64,000 nucleotides of DNA from Pseudomonas alcaligenes (GCF_014490745.1 NZ_LZEU01000001.1:2197501-2261500), one strand, 5' to 3'; positions 8,890-18,749 are shown, counted from the stretch's first letter. Translations and numbers: made by a program. Notes: generated by a model not told the origin, from the letters alone.

Positions 8890-10944
8890 ATGATGAATGC
8901 CCGTACCGAACCGGCGCTGAACAGCGCCCCGCAACAAGCCAAGACCAGTTTCGCCGCGCTGTGGCAGCCGGCGCTGCGCCAGGCCTTCGTCAAGCTCGAC
9001 CCGCGGCAGCTGCAGCGCGCGCCGGTGATGCTGGTGGTCGAGCTGACCGCCATCCTCACCACCGTGCTGTGCTTTATCCCCAACCCGGCGGTGAGCGTCG
9101 GCCTGGCCGTGCAGATCGCCCTGTGGCTGTGGTTCACCGTGCTGTTCGCCAACTTCGCCGAGGCCCTCGCCGAAGGCCGTGGCAAGGCACGCGCCGACAG
9201 CCTCAAGGCCGGCAGCCAGGGGCTCAATGCGCGCCGGCAGAAGGGTCAGCAGTTCGAGACCGTGCTGGCCAGCAGCCTGCGTCGTGGCGATATCGTGCGC
9301 GTCGAGGCCGGCGAGCTGATTCCTGGTGACGGCGAGGTGATCGCCGGCATTGCAGCGGTCAACGAGGCGGCCATTACTGGCGAATCAGCGCCGGTGATTC
9401 GCGAGTCCGGCGGCGACCGTTCGGCGGTGACCGGCAACACCCGCGTGGTCTCCGACTGGCTGCTGGTGCAGATCACCGCCAACCCGGGCGAGTCGACCCT
9501 GGATCGTATGATCGCCCTGGTCGAAGGTGCCAAGCGGCAGAAGACGCCCAACGAGGTGGCGCTGGATATTCTGCTGATCGGCCTGACCCTGATCTTCCTG
9601 CTGGTAGTGGCGACCCTGCAGCCGTTCGCCCGTTACGCCGGCGGCGACCTGCCGCTGGTGTACCTGGTGGCGCTGCTGGTGACGCTGATCCCCACCACCA
9701 TCGGCGGCCTGCTGTCGGCCATCGGCATCGCCGGCATGGATCGCCTGGTGCGCCTCAACGTGATCGCCAAGTCCGGCCGCGCCGTGGAGGCGGCGGGGGA
9801 CGTGCACGTGTTGCTGCTGGACAAGACCGGCACCATCACCTTCGGCAACCGTCGCTGCAGCGCGCTGATCAAGGCGCCTGGAATCAGCGGCAAGGAACTG
9901 TCCGAAGGGACGCTGCTGGCCTCGCTGGCCGACGACACCGCCGAGGGCAAGTCGATAGTCGAATACCTGCGCGGGCTGCACCCGATGCAGGAGCCGGCGC
10001 GCGAGGACATCCGCGCCATCGCTTTCAGCGCCGAGACACGCCTGTCCGGCGCCGACTGGAACGGCCATGTGTACCGCAAGGGCGCGGTCGACTCGGTGCT
10101 CAATTATCTGAATATGAGTCGCGAGGAGGTGCCCACGGCACTGGCCCGCGAGGTCGAGAAGATCGCCCAGAGCGGCGGCACGCCCTTGCTGGTGGCCGGC
10201 GACGGCCAACTGCTCGGCGCCATCCACCTCAAGGACGTGGTCAAGCCGGGCATCCGCGAACGTTTCGCCGAGCTGCGCGCCATGGGCATCCGTACCGTGA
10301 TGGTCACCGGCGACAACCCGCTGACCGCCGCTGCCATCGCCGCCGAAGCGGGCGTGGATGACCTGATCGCCGAAGCCACGCCGGAGAAGAAGCTGCAACG
10401 CATTCGCGCCGAGCAGGCCGAAGGCAAGATGGTCGCCATGTGCGGCGACGGCGCCAACGATGCCCCGGCGCTGGCCCAGGCTGACGTCGGCCTGGCCATG
10501 AACGACGGCACCCAGGCCGCCCGCGAGGCCGCCAACCTGGTCGACCTGGACAGCGACCCTACCAAGCTGCTCGACGTGGTGCAGGTCGGCAAGGAGCTGC
10601 TGGTGACCCGCGGTGCGCTGACCACCTTCTCGGTGGCCAACGACGTGGCCAAGTACTTCGCCATCCTGCCGGCGCTGTTCGCCGGCATCTATCCGCAGCT
10701 TGGCGCGCTCAACCTGATGCAGCTGCACAGCCCGCAGAGCGCGATCCTCTCGGCCATCGTGTTCAACGCGCTGATCATCGTCGCCCTGATCCCTCTGGCC
10801 CTTCGTGGGGTGCGCGTGCAGGCGCTGGACGCGGCCAGCCTGCTGCGGCGCAACCTGCTGATCTATGGCCTGGGCGGCATCCTCGCGCCCTTTGTCGGGA
10901 TCAAGCTGATCGACCTGCTGCTGGTGGCGGTGGGGCTGGTGTAG
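8890..10944 (+). CDS. kdpB: Potassium-transporting ATPase, catalytic subunit B
   Basis: A 684-residue P-type ATPase (class IA) that hydrolyses ATP to drive K+ import through KdpA. Motifs: actuator TGES at residues 163-166; phosphorylation motif DKTGTITFG with Asp311; the nucleotide-binding KGAV region; and hinge [11 protein letters not shown] near 518-528. The C-terminal membrane helices follow. The start is ATG 8890 or the adjacent in-frame ATG 8893, which has the better spacing from GGGAG at 8881-8885. It is followed by a 58-base gap containing a repeat hairpin before kdpC. Confidence 0.97.
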   Translation: MMNARTEPALNSAPQQAKTSFAALWQPALRQAFVKLDPRQLQRAPVMLVVELTAILTTVLCFIPNPAVSVGLAVQIALWLWFTVLFANFAEALAEGRGKARADSLKAGSQGLNARRQKGQQFETVLASSLRRGDIVRVEAGELIPGDGEVIAGIAAVNEAAITGESAPVIRESGGDRSAVTGNTRVVSDWLLVQITANPGESTLDRMIALVEGAKRQKTPNEVALDILLIGLTLIFLLVVATLQPFARYAGGDLPLVYLVALLVTLIPTTIGGLLSAIGIAGMDRLVRLNVIAKSGRAVEAAGDVHVLLLDKTGTITFGNRRCSALIKAPGISGKELSEGTLLASLADDTAEGKSIVEYLRGLHPMQEPAREDIRAIAFSAETRLSGADWNGHVYRKGAVDSVLNYLNMSREEVPTALAREVEKIAQSGGTPLLVAGDGQLLGAIHLKDVVKPGIRERFAELRAMGIRTVMVTGDNPLTAAAIAAEAGVDDLIAEATPEKKLQRIRAEQAEGKMVAMCGDGANDAPALAQADVGLAMNDGTQAAREAANLVDLDSDPTKLLDVVQVGKELLVTRGALTTFSVANDVAKYFAILPALFAGIYPQLGALNLMQLHSPQSAILSAIVFNALIIVALIPLALRGVRVQALDAASLLRRNLLIYGLGGILAPFVGIKLIDLLLVAVGLV

Positions 10945-10952
10945 CGCTTGTC

Positions 10953-10975
10953 TCCCTCTCCCTCCGGGAGAGGGG
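10953..10975. repeat. Short intergenic palindrome inside the kdp operon
   Basis: The arms CCCTCTCCC and GGGAGAGGG form a hairpin with a 3-base loop between kdpB and kdpC. The same core occurs at 54609-54631, so this belongs to a dispersed repeat family of the REP-like type. Being inside an operon, it may affect mRNA stability rather than terminate. Confidence 0.65.
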
Positions 10976-11002
10976 AACAGTCAACGAACTCGGAGAAACA
11001 TC

Positions 11003-11578
11003 ATGCTCAAGCAAATCCGCCCGGCCCTTAGCGTGCTGGCCTTTATGACCCTGGTGACCGGCGTGGTCTATCCGCTGGCCGTGACGGGGATCGCCCAGCT
11101 GGCATTCCCCGAACAGGCCAATGGCAGCCTGATCCGCGATGGCAACGGCGAGGTGCGTGGCAGCCGCCTGCTGGCGCAGAACTTCGACGGCGCACAGTGG
11201 TTCCAGCCGCGCCCCTCGGCGGCCGCTTTTGCCACCGTGGCCAGCGGCGCGAGCAACCTGGCGCCAAGCAACCCGGCATTGGCCGAGCGTATCGCCAAGG
11301 ACGCCCAGCGCTTGCACGACGAAGGGCAGGGGCCGGTACCCATGCAGCTGGTCACCACTTCCGCCAGCGGTCTCGACCCGCACCTGTCGCCAGCCGCGGC
11401 GCAGTTCCAGATCGCCCGCATCGCCAGTGCGCGCGGCATCCCGGCGGCCAGCCTGGAGCGGCTGGTCGCACAACATGTGGAAAAACCCCTGGTGGGCCCG
11501 GCGGTGGTCAATGTGCTGGCGCTCAACCTGGCCCTGGCCGACAATCGCGCCATCGCTTTCCATGAGACCACTCCATGA
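11003..11578 (+). CDS. kdpC: Potassium-transporting ATPase subunit C
   Basis: A 191-residue KdpC protein with one N-terminal transmembrane helix ([20 protein letters not shown]) and a periplasmic/soluble domain. Family motifs include [18 protein letters not shown], and the late [15 protein letters not shown] and [10 protein letters not shown] segments. KdpC is the accessory subunit needed for assembly and high-affinity ATP use. A good SD (CGGAGAAAC) precedes the ATG. Its stop overlaps the kdpD start by four bases (ATGA), showing translational coupling of pump and sensor. Confidence 0.96.
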   Translation: MLKQIRPALSVLAFMTLVTGVVYPLAVTGIAQLAFPEQANGSLIRDGNGEVRGSRLLAQNFDGAQWFQPRPSAAAFATVASGASNLAPSNPALAERIAKDAQRLHDEGQGPVPMQLVTTSASGLDPHLSPAAAQFQIARIASARGIPAASLERLVAQHVEKPLVGPAVVNVLALNLALADNRAIAFHETTP

Positions 11579-14226
11579 GTGACGCGCAGCGCGCCGATGC
11601 CTTGCTGGCCGAGATGCCCCGCGAAGGGCGCGGCCGACTGAAAGTCTTCCTCGGCGCGGCGCCCGGCGTGGGCAAGACCTTCGCCATGCTGCAGGCGGCG
11701 CAGGCGCAACTGCGTCAGGGCGTCGACCTGCGCGTCGGCGTGGTCGAGACCCACGGCCGCGCGGAAACCGAGGCGATGCTCACCGGCCTGCCGCAGCAGG
11801 CGCAGCGGCGCCTGGAGTACCGCGGCGTGGCAATGACCGAGATGGATCTCGACGGCATCCTGGTACACCCGCCGAAGCTGGTGCTGGTCGACGAGCTGGC
11901 CCACAGCAACGCACCGGGTAGTCGCCACGCCAAGCGCTGGCAGGATGTGCAAGAACTGCTCGACGCCGGCATCGATGTCTACACCACGGTCAATGTGCAG
12001 CACCTCGAAGCGCTCAACGACCAGGTGCGCGACATCACCGGCGTGCAGGTGCGCGAGACCCTGCCGGACTGGGTGCTGCAGGAGGCCGACGAGATCCTGC
12101 TGGTCGACCTGCCACCGCGCGAGCTGCTCGAGCGCCTGCGCGAGGGCAAGGTGTATGTGCCGGAGCAGGCGCGCGCGGCCATCGATGCCTTCTTCAGCCA
12201 GACCAATCTCACCGCGCTGCGCGAACTGGCGATGCAGACCGCCGCCGCGCGGGTGGATGCCGACCTCAACCGGCGTTATCGCCAGCAGGGCCAGGAGGCG
12301 CCGGCGGTGCGCGGACGCCTGCTGCTCGGTATCGATGGCGATGCCCAGGCCGAGCGCCTGGTACGACATGCCTGCCGGATCGCCGAACGCCGTCATCTGC
12401 CCTGGTCGGTGGTGCATGTGGATGTCGGCGGCGAGCGCGACGAAGCGCGCCTGGCCAATCTGCAGGCCGCGCAGCGCCTGGCCGAGCGCCTGGGCGGCGA
12501 AGTGGTGCTGCTGCGCGGCGCGTCGGTGGCCGAAACCCTGCTGGCGCATGCCCGCGAGCGGCGTGCCAGCCTGATCCTGGTCGGTCGTAGCCGCCAGCGC
12601 CTGCGCCGGCGCTGGAGTTTCGCTCGCGGTTTGGCCGAGCGCCTGCTGCAGGCCGGTGAAGGCCTGGAAATCAGTGTGCTGGATGGCACCGCCGAGTCCC
12701 GCACTGCACGACCGCCGCGCCGAGCACCGCTGGTCTGGCGCGATTACCTGCTGGCTGTCCTGGCTACGCTGCTGGCGACCGGAGTCGCCCTGGGCCTGGC
12801 GCGCTATCTGGAACTACCGAATATCTCGCTGATCTTCCTCGCCGCGGTGCTGGTGGTGGCGGTGCGCAGCAGCCTGGGCCCGGCGCTGGTCTGCGCCGGG
12901 CTGTCGTTCGTGATCTACGACTTCCTGTTCGTACCGCCGACCTGGTCGCTGACCATCGACCGCCAGCAGGATGTACTGACCCTACTGTTCTTCCTGCTGA
13001 TGGCGGCGCTGACCGGCAATTTGGCCAGCCGCCAGCGCCGGCAGTTGCAGGCCCTGCGCCAGACTCAGGGAGAAACCACCGCGCTGCTCGAACTGTCGCG
13101 CAAACTGACCGCTGCCACCGACCGCCAGGCTGTACTGGCAGCGGCGTTGCAGCAGTTTGCGCCCTGGCACGAAGTGGAGGTCAGCCTGCTGGCGCGTAGT
13201 GCGGACGGCGTATGGAAGGTCGAGGCCGGTGCCCAGCGCCTGCTCGCCGAACAGGAACGCGCCGCCGCCGAATGGGCCTGGCAGCACGACCAGCCGGCCG
13301 GCCTGGGCACCGACACCTTGCCGGGCGGGCGCTGGTGGTGGTGGCCGCTGTCCGGCGAGGAGGGGCCGCTGGCCCTGCTGGGTATCAGTCCCAAGGATGG
13401 CAGGGGGTTGCCGCCGGAACAGCGGCGCTTGCTGGCTGCCCTTGGCCAACCGCTGGCCCAGGCCCTGGAACGCGCGCAGCTGGCCGAGGATCTGGAGGCC
13501 GCGCGCCTGCACGGGCAGACTGAGGAACTGCGCAGCGCCTTGCTGGCCTCGGTGTCCCACGACCTGCGCACGCCGCTGACCGCCATGCGCGGCTCGATCG
13601 ACAGCCTGCTGGCCCTTGGCGAGCAGATTCCCCTGGCCGATCGCCGCGAGCTGCTGGAAGGCACCCGCGACGAGGCCGAGCGCCTCGACCGCTATATCCA
13701 GAACCTGCTGGACATGACCCGCCTGGGCCACGGTGGCCTGAAGCTGGCGCGTGACTGGGTGGCGCCGGGCGATATAGTCGCCAGTGCTCTGCAACGTCTG
13801 CGTCCGGTACTGGCGCCACTGCAGGTGGAGACTGAGCTGCCTGGCGAGTTGCCGCTGCTGTATGTGCATGCGGCGCTGATCGAGCAGGCGCTGGTCAATG
13901 TGCTGGAGAACGCTGCGCGCTTCTCGCCGAGCCAGGGCCGCCTGCGTGTGGCGCTGGAGGCGGATGGCGCCGAGCTGCGCTTTGTGGTCAGTGATCAGGG
14001 CCCGGGGATTCCCGAGCATGAGCGGGAGAAGATCTTCGACATGTTCTACACCGCCGCGCGTGGCGATCGCGGCGGGCAGGGCACCGGCCTGGGCCTGGCG
14101 ATCTGCCAGGGCATGCTTGGCGCCCACGGTGGCCGGGTCACGGTGGGTGAGGGCCTGGATGGCCGTGGCGCCAGCCTGACCCTGCATTTGCCACTGCACC
14201 CGCAACCTTTACCCGAAGAAGAGTAG
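11575..14226 (+). CDS. kdpD: Potassium/turgor sensor histidine kinase KdpD
   Basis: An 883-residue sensor kinase of standard KdpD length. The N-terminal KdpD domain carries Walker [11 protein letters not shown] (Lys34) and [12 protein letters not shown] universal-stress-protein-like domain spans about 245-370. Four closely spaced membrane helices lie at about 390-480, followed by a GAF-like region. The kinase core has H-box [10 protein letters not shown] with His662, N-box [10 protein letters not shown], and G boxes DQGPGIPEH and [10 protein letters not shown]. It senses K+ limitation and phosphorylates KdpE. It overlaps kdpC by four bases. Its TAG stop lies inside the repeat at 14223-14276. 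Confidence 0.97.
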   Translation: MSDAQRADALLAEMPREGRGRLKVFLGAAPGVGKTFAMLQAAQAQLRQGVDLRVGVVETHGRAETEAMLTGLPQQAQRRLEYRGVAMTEMDLDGILVHPPKLVLVDELAHSNAPGSRHAKRWQDVQELLDAGIDVYTTVNVQHLEALNDQVRDITGVQVRETLPDWVLQEADEILLVDLPPRELLERLREGKVYVPEQARAAIDAFFSQTNLTALRELAMQTAAARVDADLNRRYRQQGQEAPAVRGRLLLGIDGDAQAERLVRHACRIAERRHLPWSVVHVDVGGERDEARLANLQAAQRLAERLGGEVVLLRGASVAETLLAHARERRASLILVGRSRQRLRRRWSFARGLAERLLQAGEGLEISVLDGTAESRTARPPRRAPLVWRDYLLAVLATLLATGVALGLARYLELPNISLIFLAAVLVVAVRSSLGPALVCAGLSFVIYDFLFVPPTWSLTIDRQQDVLTLLFFLLMAALTGNLASRQRRQLQALRQTQGETTALLELSRKLTAATDRQAVLAAALQQFAPWHEVEVSLLARSADGVWKVEAGAQRLLAEQERAAAEWAWQHDQPAGLGTDTLPGGRWWWWPLSGEEGPLALLGISPKDGRGLPPEQRRLLAALGQPLAQALERAQLAEDLEAARLHGQTEELRSALLASVSHDLRTPLTAMRGSIDSLLALGEQIPLADRRELLEGTRDEAERLDRYIQNLLDMTRLGHGGLKLARDWVAPGDIVASALQRLRPVLAPLQVETELPGELPLLYVHAALIEQALVNVLENAARFSPSQGRLRVALEADGAELRFVVSDQGPGIPEHEREKIFDMFYTAARGDRGGQGTGLGLAICQGMLGAHGGRVTVGEGLDGRGASLTLHLPLHPQPLPEEE

Positions 14227-14276
14227 GGCGGTTGCAACCCGCGTCGAGTGCTGAACGCGGGTTTCACCCGCCCTAC
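14223..14276. repeat. Inverted repeat (GTAGGGCGG family) between kdpD and kdpE
   Basis: Two 21-base arms, 14223-14243 and 14256-14276, are near-perfect inverted copies around a 12-base spacer. A single related arm is found at 44309-44329. This is a dispersed chromosomal repeat. It supplies the kdpD stop codon and sits in the only gap between kdpD and kdpE. Confidence 0.7.
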
Positions 14277-14298
14277 GTGAGCGGAATGAAAGAGTGAT

Positions 14299-14991
14299 AT
14301 GACGAGCAATCCTTCGACCATCCTGGTGATCGACGACGAAGCGCAGATCCGCAAGTTCCTGCGTATCAGCCTGGCGGCTCAGGGCTACAAGGTGCTGGAA
14401 GGCGCCAATGGCACGGAGGGCCTGGCCCAGGCGGCACTGGGCAAGCCAGACCTGGTAGTGCTTGACCTCGGTTTGCCAGACATGGATGGCCAGCAGGTGC
14501 TGCGCGAACTGCGCGAGTGGTCGACGGTGCCGGTGCTGGTGCTCTCGGTGCGCGCCAGCGAGGGCGAGAAGGTGCTGGCCCTGGACGGCGGCGCCAATGA
14601 CTACGTGACCAAGCCGTTTGGCATCCAGGAATTCCTCGCCCGGGTGCGCGTACTGCTGCGCCAGGCTAGCACGGGCGAGCAGCAGGAAGCGCTGGTCAGC
14701 AGCGGGCCGTTGAGTGTCGACTTCGCCTATCGGCGGGTCAGCCTGGACGGTGTCGAGGTCGCGCTGACGCGCAAGGAGTACGCGGTGCTGGCCATGCTTG
14801 CCCGCCACCTCGGCCGGGTGGTAACCCAGCAACAGCTGCTCAAGGACATCTGGGGCCCGACCCATGTCGAGGACAGCCACTACCTGCGGGTGGTGGTCGG
14901 CCATCTGCGGCAGAAGCTCGGCGACGACCCGGCCGCGCCGCGCTTTATCCTTACCGAGGCCGGGGTCGGTTATCGCCTGCGCGAGCTGTAG
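14299..14991 (+). CDS. kdpE: Response regulator KdpE
   Basis: A 230-residue OmpR-family regulator. The receiver has acidic residues in ILVIDDEAQI, phosphoacceptor Asp56 (VVLDLGLPDMDG) and conserved Lys105 (TKPFGIQEFL). The winged helix ends with FILTEAGVGYRLREL. It receives phosphate from KdpD and activates kdpFABC under K+ limitation or osmotic stress. Separation from kdpD by a 72-base repeat-containing gap is unusual compared with the tight kdpDE coupling known elsewhere, so KdpE levels may be set partly independently. ATG 14299 is preceded only by a weak AGAG. Confidence 0.96.
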   Translation: MTSNPSTILVIDDEAQIRKFLRISLAAQGYKVLEGANGTEGLAQAALGKPDLVVLDLGLPDMDGQQVLRELREWSTVPVLVLSVRASEGEKVLALDGGANDYVTKPFGIQEFLARVRVLLRQASTGEQQEALVSSGPLSVDFAYRRVSLDGVEVALTRKEYAVLAMLARHLGRVVTQQQLLKDIWGPTHVEDSHYLRVVVGHLRQKLGDDPAAPRFILTEAGVGYRLREL

Positions 14992-15006
14992 GGCGCCGAC
15001 CCGGCA

Positions 15007-16014
15007 CTAGGGATGGTCGCGCTCATACTTGTCGAGGGTATCGCTGGCGATCTGCCGGCCGAGCATGATCAGCTCCGGCGCCTTGTGGAACTCGAAGAAA
15101 CGGCATACGCGCTTGGGCACGTTGATCAGGATGTCCGGCGGATACCCGGCGATCTTGTACTGGGCCAGCGAGGTCTGCATGGTCTCGAAGCTCTGGTTGA
15201 TCAGTTCTAGCAGCGAGGCCGGGCCGACATTGGTCAGAACATGGGAGCTGTTGGCCGATTTCGGCGCGGCTTCCTCGACGTTCTTGCGCGCGGCCACTGG
15301 CTGATCCAGCCAAGGGTTGGCGGCCTCGACCAGCAGCTCGCCTTCCTCTTCTTCGTCGCTGTCGCGGCGCAGGAACGGCAGGCGCGCGCTGAGCGAGCCC
15401 ATCAGTTGGTCAATGCGGCCCTTGATCGCCGCCGGGCGCTCGATCACCGGCAACTGGTACTGCTTCTGGTTCAGCGAGTTGAGGTTGACCGCGACGATCA
15501 GGTCGCAATGGCTGGCCACCACCGGCACGATCGGCAGCGGGTTGAGCAGGCCGCCATCGACCAGCATGCGGTTGCCCTGGGTGACCGGGGTGAACAGGCT
15601 GGGAATCGCCGCCGAGGCGCGCATGGCCTTGTGCAGGCAGCCTTCCTGGAACCAGATTTCCTGCTGGTTGGTCAGGTCGGTGGCGACGGCGGTGTAGGGA
15701 ATGCTGAGGTTTTCGATGTCGATCTCACCAACTATCTCGTGGATCTTGCCGAATACCTTTTCGCCGCGAATGGCGCCGAGGCGGAAGCTGACATCGAGCA
15801 GGCGCAGCACGTCGAGATAGTCCAGGCTCTCCGTCCACTCGCGGTACTCGCGCAGTTTGCCGGCGGCGTAGATACCGCCGATCACCGCGCCCATCGAGCA
15901 GCCGGCGATGCAGCCGATTTCATAGCCGCGCGCTTCCAGTTCCTCGATCACGCCGATATGCGCATAACCGCGCGCCCCGCCCGAGCCCAGTACCAGGGCC
16001 ACTTTCTTGCTCAT
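15007..16014 (-). CDS. Patatin-like phospholipase (RssA family)
   Basis: A 335-residue protein with the full patatin signature. An oxyanion loop GSGGARG lies at residues 10-16, the nucleophile elbow GCSMG at 38-42 (Ser40), and the Asp of the catalytic dyad in VDGG (Asp153). It should be a cytoplasmic or membrane-associated serine acyl hydrolase, like RssA/NTE-domain proteins; the substrate is unknown. An acidic low-complexity insert (DSDEEEEGE) near residue 218 and a C-terminal extension follow the patatin core. The start at 16014 is chosen because the GXGXXG loop normally begins a few residues in and a GGGGGA SD precedes it; a longer upstream frame is not needed. Confidence 0.9.
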   Translation of the reverse strand: MSKKVALVLGSGGARGYAHIGVIEELEARGYEIGCIAGCSMGAVIGGIYAAGKLREYREWTESLDYLDVLRLLDVSFRLGAIRGEKVFGKIHEIVGEIDIENLSIPYTAVATDLTNQQEIWFQEGCLHKAMRASAAIPSLFTPVTQGNRMLVDGGLLNPLPIVPVVASHCDLIVAVNLNSLNQKQYQLPVIERPAAIKGRIDQLMGSLSARLPFLRRDSDEEEEGELLVEAANPWLDQPVAARKNVEEAAPKSANSSHVLTNVGPASLLELINQSFETMQTSLAQYKIAGYPPDILINVPKRVCRFFEFHKAPELIMLGRQIASDTLDKYERDHP

Positions 16015-16169
16015 TGTCGTTTTCCCCCAACTCCATGTCTCGACCATACGCTCGCAGCTGCACTGCGCCAAGGCGGCGTTTGCTAGTATCTAGCGCCTGG
16101 TGAGATGGCCCGAGGCGGCCATACGCCACAGCTTTTGTGCGAATCGCGCAGGCACTGGCCTGCAGCCGG

Positions 16170-16193
16170 GCGCCGGGCACTTTCGCCCGGCGC
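16170..16193 (+). other. Perfect GC hairpin upstream of the small lipoprotein gene
   Basis: GCGCCGGGC and GCCCGGCGC form a 9-bp stem with a 6-base loop, about 45 bases before the lipoprotein start. It could be a leader hairpin or a factor-independent pause. The rest of the gap 16015-16235 shows no clear motif. Confidence 0.35.
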
Positions 16194-16235
16194 TGGCATC
16201 CATAGACAGACCCTCGCAGTTAAGGAAGTCTTCCG

Positions 16236-16514
16236 ATGAAACACCTGATCATGTTGTCCCTGATGGCCCTGGCGCTGAGCGGCTGCGCCGCCAAGACCGC
16301 TTACCGCGACAGTTGCGCCAGCCAGTCGGACGCCGCCTGGCGCGAGCTGGATCTGGCCAAGGCGGAAGGGTTCGCCGGCACGGTGAGCTACTCCAAGGCC
16401 CTGACCTTGCTGACCGGGGCCAAGACCTCGCAGCAGTTCGAGGGCTACCAGAGCTGTGCGCGCAACGCCGAGAAGGCCCGCTTCTATATCCGCGAATCGC
16501 GTGCCGGGCGCTGA
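16236..16514 (+). CDS. Small hypothetical lipoprotein
   Basis: A 92-residue protein with a classical lipoprotein signal, MKHLIMLSLMALALSGC, whose lipobox LSGC predicts lipidation at Cys17. The short mature domain is rich in Ala and Lys and has two further cysteines (SCASQSD and YQSCARNAEK) that could pair, plus a KAL-LL-GA helical pattern. A good SD (AAGGAAG) lies about 8 bases upstream. I do not recognise a named family. The flavin reductase-like gene starts two bases after its stop, so they are cotranscribed. Confidence 0.75.
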   Translation: MKHLIMLSLMALALSGCAAKTAYRDSCASQSDAAWRELDLAKAEGFAGTVSYSKALTLLTGAKTSQQFEGYQSCARNAEKARFYIRESRAGR

Positions 16515-16516
16515 GC

Positions 16517-17125
16517 ATGCGCCTCGACTTCACCCAGCTGGCGCCGCTGGATGCTTACCGCTGGCTGGCTTCCACGGTGACCCCGCGGCCTATCGCCTGG
16601 GTTTCCACCCGCTCGGCCGAAGGCATCAGCAACCTGGCGCCGTTCAGCTTCTTCCAGGTGATCAGCGATGCGCCGCCGACCCTGATGGTCAACGTCAATA
16701 GTCGCGGCGACGGCAGCCTCAAGGACACCCTGCGCAATGTGCAGGCCAGCGGCGAGCTGGTGATTCAGCTGGTGAGCTTCGCCCAGGCCGAGGCGATGAA
16801 TGCCAGCGCGGCGAACCTGCCCCATGGCGTCAGCGAGTTCGAGCAGTGCGGGATTGCCAGTCTGCCCGGCGAACGCGTGGCCGTACCGCGGGTGGCCGGT
16901 GCGGCGGTGGCCTTCGAGTGCCGGCTGGTCGAGGCGCAGCCGTACCCGCGGCAGGCGCCGAACTGCCACCTGATCTTCGCCGAGGTGCTGCTGGCCCATG
17001 TGGACGATGCGGTGCTGGACGAACGCGGGCGGATCGACCCGCAGCGCCTGGATCTGGTCGGGCGCCTGGGTGGTACGGCCTACAGCCGCACCCGGGATAT
17101 CTTTCAGATGGTGCGCCCGGGTTGA
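16517..17125 (+). CDS. Flavin reductase-like domain protein (FMN-binding split barrel)
   Basis: A 202-residue protein of the flavin reductase-like / DIM6-NTAB family. The N-terminal YRWLASTVTPRPIAWVST and NLAPFSFFQVISDAPPTLMV segments are the family's FMN-binding signatures, and a late GRLGGTAYSRTRDIF completes the domain. Such proteins bind FMN and reduce flavins or act as diverse oxidoreductases; the partner is unknown. The start at ATG 16517 gives the usual length and lies directly after the lipoprotein stop. Confidence 0.88.
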   Translation: MRLDFTQLAPLDAYRWLASTVTPRPIAWVSTRSAEGISNLAPFSFFQVISDAPPTLMVNVNSRGDGSLKDTLRNVQASGELVIQLVSFAQAEAMNASAANLPHGVSEFEQCGIASLPGERVAVPRVAGAAVAFECRLVEAQPYPRQAPNCHLIFAEVLLAHVDDAVLDERGRIDPQRLDLVGRLGGTAYSRTRDIFQMVRPG

Positions 17126-17137
17126 GCCGGGCGCGGC

Positions 17138-17458
17138 TTACCAGTAGAGGGTGACGCGGGTCGGCTGGTCGCCCTGAGCCTGCACCTGGGTGATCGCCTG
17201 GGCACTGGCCGTGCGGTCGACCTGCTGGCCCTGGGCGTCATACATCACCCGGTAGCTGGCGGCCGGCGCGCATTGCGAGCTCTTGACCGACAGCGCGTCA
17301 GCGCTGCGCTGGGCATCGATCTGGCAGGAGTCGACGATGGTCAGGCTGACGGGCATCTGACCGCTGGCCTGGCCGGCGTGGGACTGGAGGGGAAGCAGGG
17401 CGGTGGTGAGCAGCAATGCAACAGCAAGGCGAATCTTGGAGGCGTACGTCAGGGGCAT
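17138..17458 (-). CDS. Small periplasmic hypothetical protein
   Basis: A 106-residue protein with a cleavable signal peptide (IRLAVALLLTTALLPLQSHA). The mature part begins GQMPVSLTIVDSCQI, similar in feel to the first strand of spore-coat-U/pilin-like secreted domains, and has two cysteines that may form a disulfide. It is too short for a full domain of that family, and I do not recognise it. It is convergent with the flavin reductase-like gene; only 12 bases separate their stops. Confidence 0.65.
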   Translation of the reverse strand: MPLTYASKIRLAVALLLTTALLPLQSHAGQASGQMPVSLTIVDSCQIDAQRSADALSVKSSQCAPAASYRVMYDAQGQQVDRTASAQAITQVQAQGDQPTRVTLYW

Positions 17459-17831
17459 GATACCTACTGCTTGAGAAAGGCTTGCCGGCAGCCGATGCGC
17501 TCCATCAGGGGCGTGCTGGCGAGCGGTTCTTACTTCCTTACCTTGATCCTCCGTGGATGTGAAAACGGCCCTGCAAATTACTGAATTTGCAGGGCCGCCA
17601 GGTGATTCCGTGCCTTGGTTGAGCCGATTTTATCAATCGCCGTAAGTGATGGCGATATGGCATCCAAGCCATTCGTCTTATTCCCGCGTCGACGAATGCG
17701 ACGGGGCGGAATGGCTTTTGGCTTACACGCGGGCAAGTCACTGCGCACAGTTTCGTGAGCAAAGGTTGCACGGCGCTTTGCCGGCCGTGCTCGGCCCAGT
17801 AGCATCGGGGGATCAGTACAAGGAGCGAGCG
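17459..17831. other. Structured intergenic region with several hairpins
   Basis: No convincing gene occupies this 373-base stretch, but it is dense in inverted repeats. There is a perfect 12-bp stem (17567-17578 with 17585-17596, 6-base loop). A small stem pairs 17636-17641 with 17651-17656. Two mutually exclusive stems share the same arm: 17666-17674 with 17709-17717, and 17670-17677 with 17691-17698. On the minus strand the first hairpin is followed by GTTTTC, terminator-like. A minus-strand frame of about 75 codons (17578-17805) ends inside that hairpin. Candidates are a small RNA, a non-autonomous mobile element or an insertion remnant. The promoter of the moxR operon should be near 17770-17815. 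Confidence 0.4.
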
Positions 17832-18749
17832 ATGCGTACGAAACTGGATGCCTGCCTGCAGTCGGTGAACCAGATCCTGCTGGGCAAGGAACCGCAGGTG
17901 CGCCTGGCGCTGACCTGCCTGCTGGCCGGCGGGCACCTGTTGATCGAGGATCTGCCGGGGATGGGCAAGACCACCCTCAGCCAGGCTCTGGCGCGGGTGC
18001 TGGGCCTGAGCTTCCAGCGCATCCAGTTCACCTCCGACCTGCTGCCCGGCGACATCCTCGGCACTTCGGTGTTCGACAAGGACAGCGGCCAGTTCACTTT
18101 CCACCCCGGGCCGATCTTCGCCGAGCTGGTGCTGGCCGACGAGATCAATCGCGCCACGCCGAAGAGCCAGAGCGCGCTGCTGGAGGCCATGGAGGAGGGC
18201 CAGGTAACCATCGAGGGCGCTACCCGGCCGCTGCCGCAGCCGTTCTTTGTCATCGCCACGCAGAACCCGGTCAGCTCCGGTGGCACCTTCGCCCTGCCCG
18301 AATCGCAGCTGGATCGCTTCCTCATGCGCCTGTCCCTGGGTTACCCGGCCAAGGCGGCGGAGAAGGCGCTGCTGCTGGGCGAGGCACGTCGTGACTTGTT
18401 GCCGAAGCTCGACGCGCTGCTCGATCACCGCGAGCTGGCGGCGATCCAGGCGCTGATTCCGCAGATCCGCGCCAGCGATGCGCTGGTCGATTACGTGCTG
18501 CGCCTGGTCGAGGCCACTCGCAGTGAGCCGCAGTTCGCCTGGGGCCTGTCGCCGCGTGCCAGCCTGGCGCTGTTGGCAGCCGCACGGGCCTGGGCCTTCC
18601 TGGGCAACCGCGACTACGTGATTCCTGAGGATGTGCAGGCCGTGCTGCCGGCCGTGGTCGGTCATCGCCTGCGCGAGCGTGCCGATCCGTCCGGGCATGG
18701 CGGTGGCTCGCTGGTGCAGTGGCTGCTGCGCGAAGTGCCGGCGGTCTGA
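17832..18749 (+). CDS. MoxR-family AAA ATPase
   Basis: A 305-residue AAA+ ATPase. Walker A LPGMGKTTLS has Lys46; Walker B LVLADEINRA has Asp103-Glu104; sensor 1 is IATQNPVSSGGTFALPE; and the C-terminal lid has the sensor 2 segment GLSPRASLALL. MoxR proteins act as chaperone-like ATPases with DUF58/VWA partners, and in Pseudomonas this one precedes tgpA. AAGGAG lies upstream of ATG 17832. The stop overlaps the start of the DUF58 gene (ATG at 18749), indicating an operon of three genes. Confidence 0.93.
   Translation: MRTKLDACLQSVNQILLGKEPQVRLALTCLLAGGHLLIEDLPGMGKTTLSQALARVLGLSFQRIQFTSDLLPGDILGTSVFDKDSGQFTFHPGPIFAELVLADEINRATPKSQSALLEAMEEGQVTIEGATRPLPQPFFVIATQNPVSSGGTFALPESQLDRFLMRLSLGYPAKAAEKALLLGEARRDLLPKLDALLDHRELAAIQALIPQIRASDALVDYVLRLVEATRSEPQFAWGLSPRASLALLAAARAWAFLGNRDYVIPEDVQAVLPAVVGHRLRERADPSGHGGGSLVQWLLREVPAV

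Noticed and set aside
12300..12690. A separate universal stress protein gene inside kdpD
   Set aside because: The USP-like segment is in frame within KdpD and is a normal part of that sensor.
17578..17805. 75-codon minus-strand frame in the structured intergenic region
   Set aside because: There is no SD, composition is basic and low in hydrophobic residues, and the end lies in a hairpin. It is reported as part of the structured region instead of a gene.
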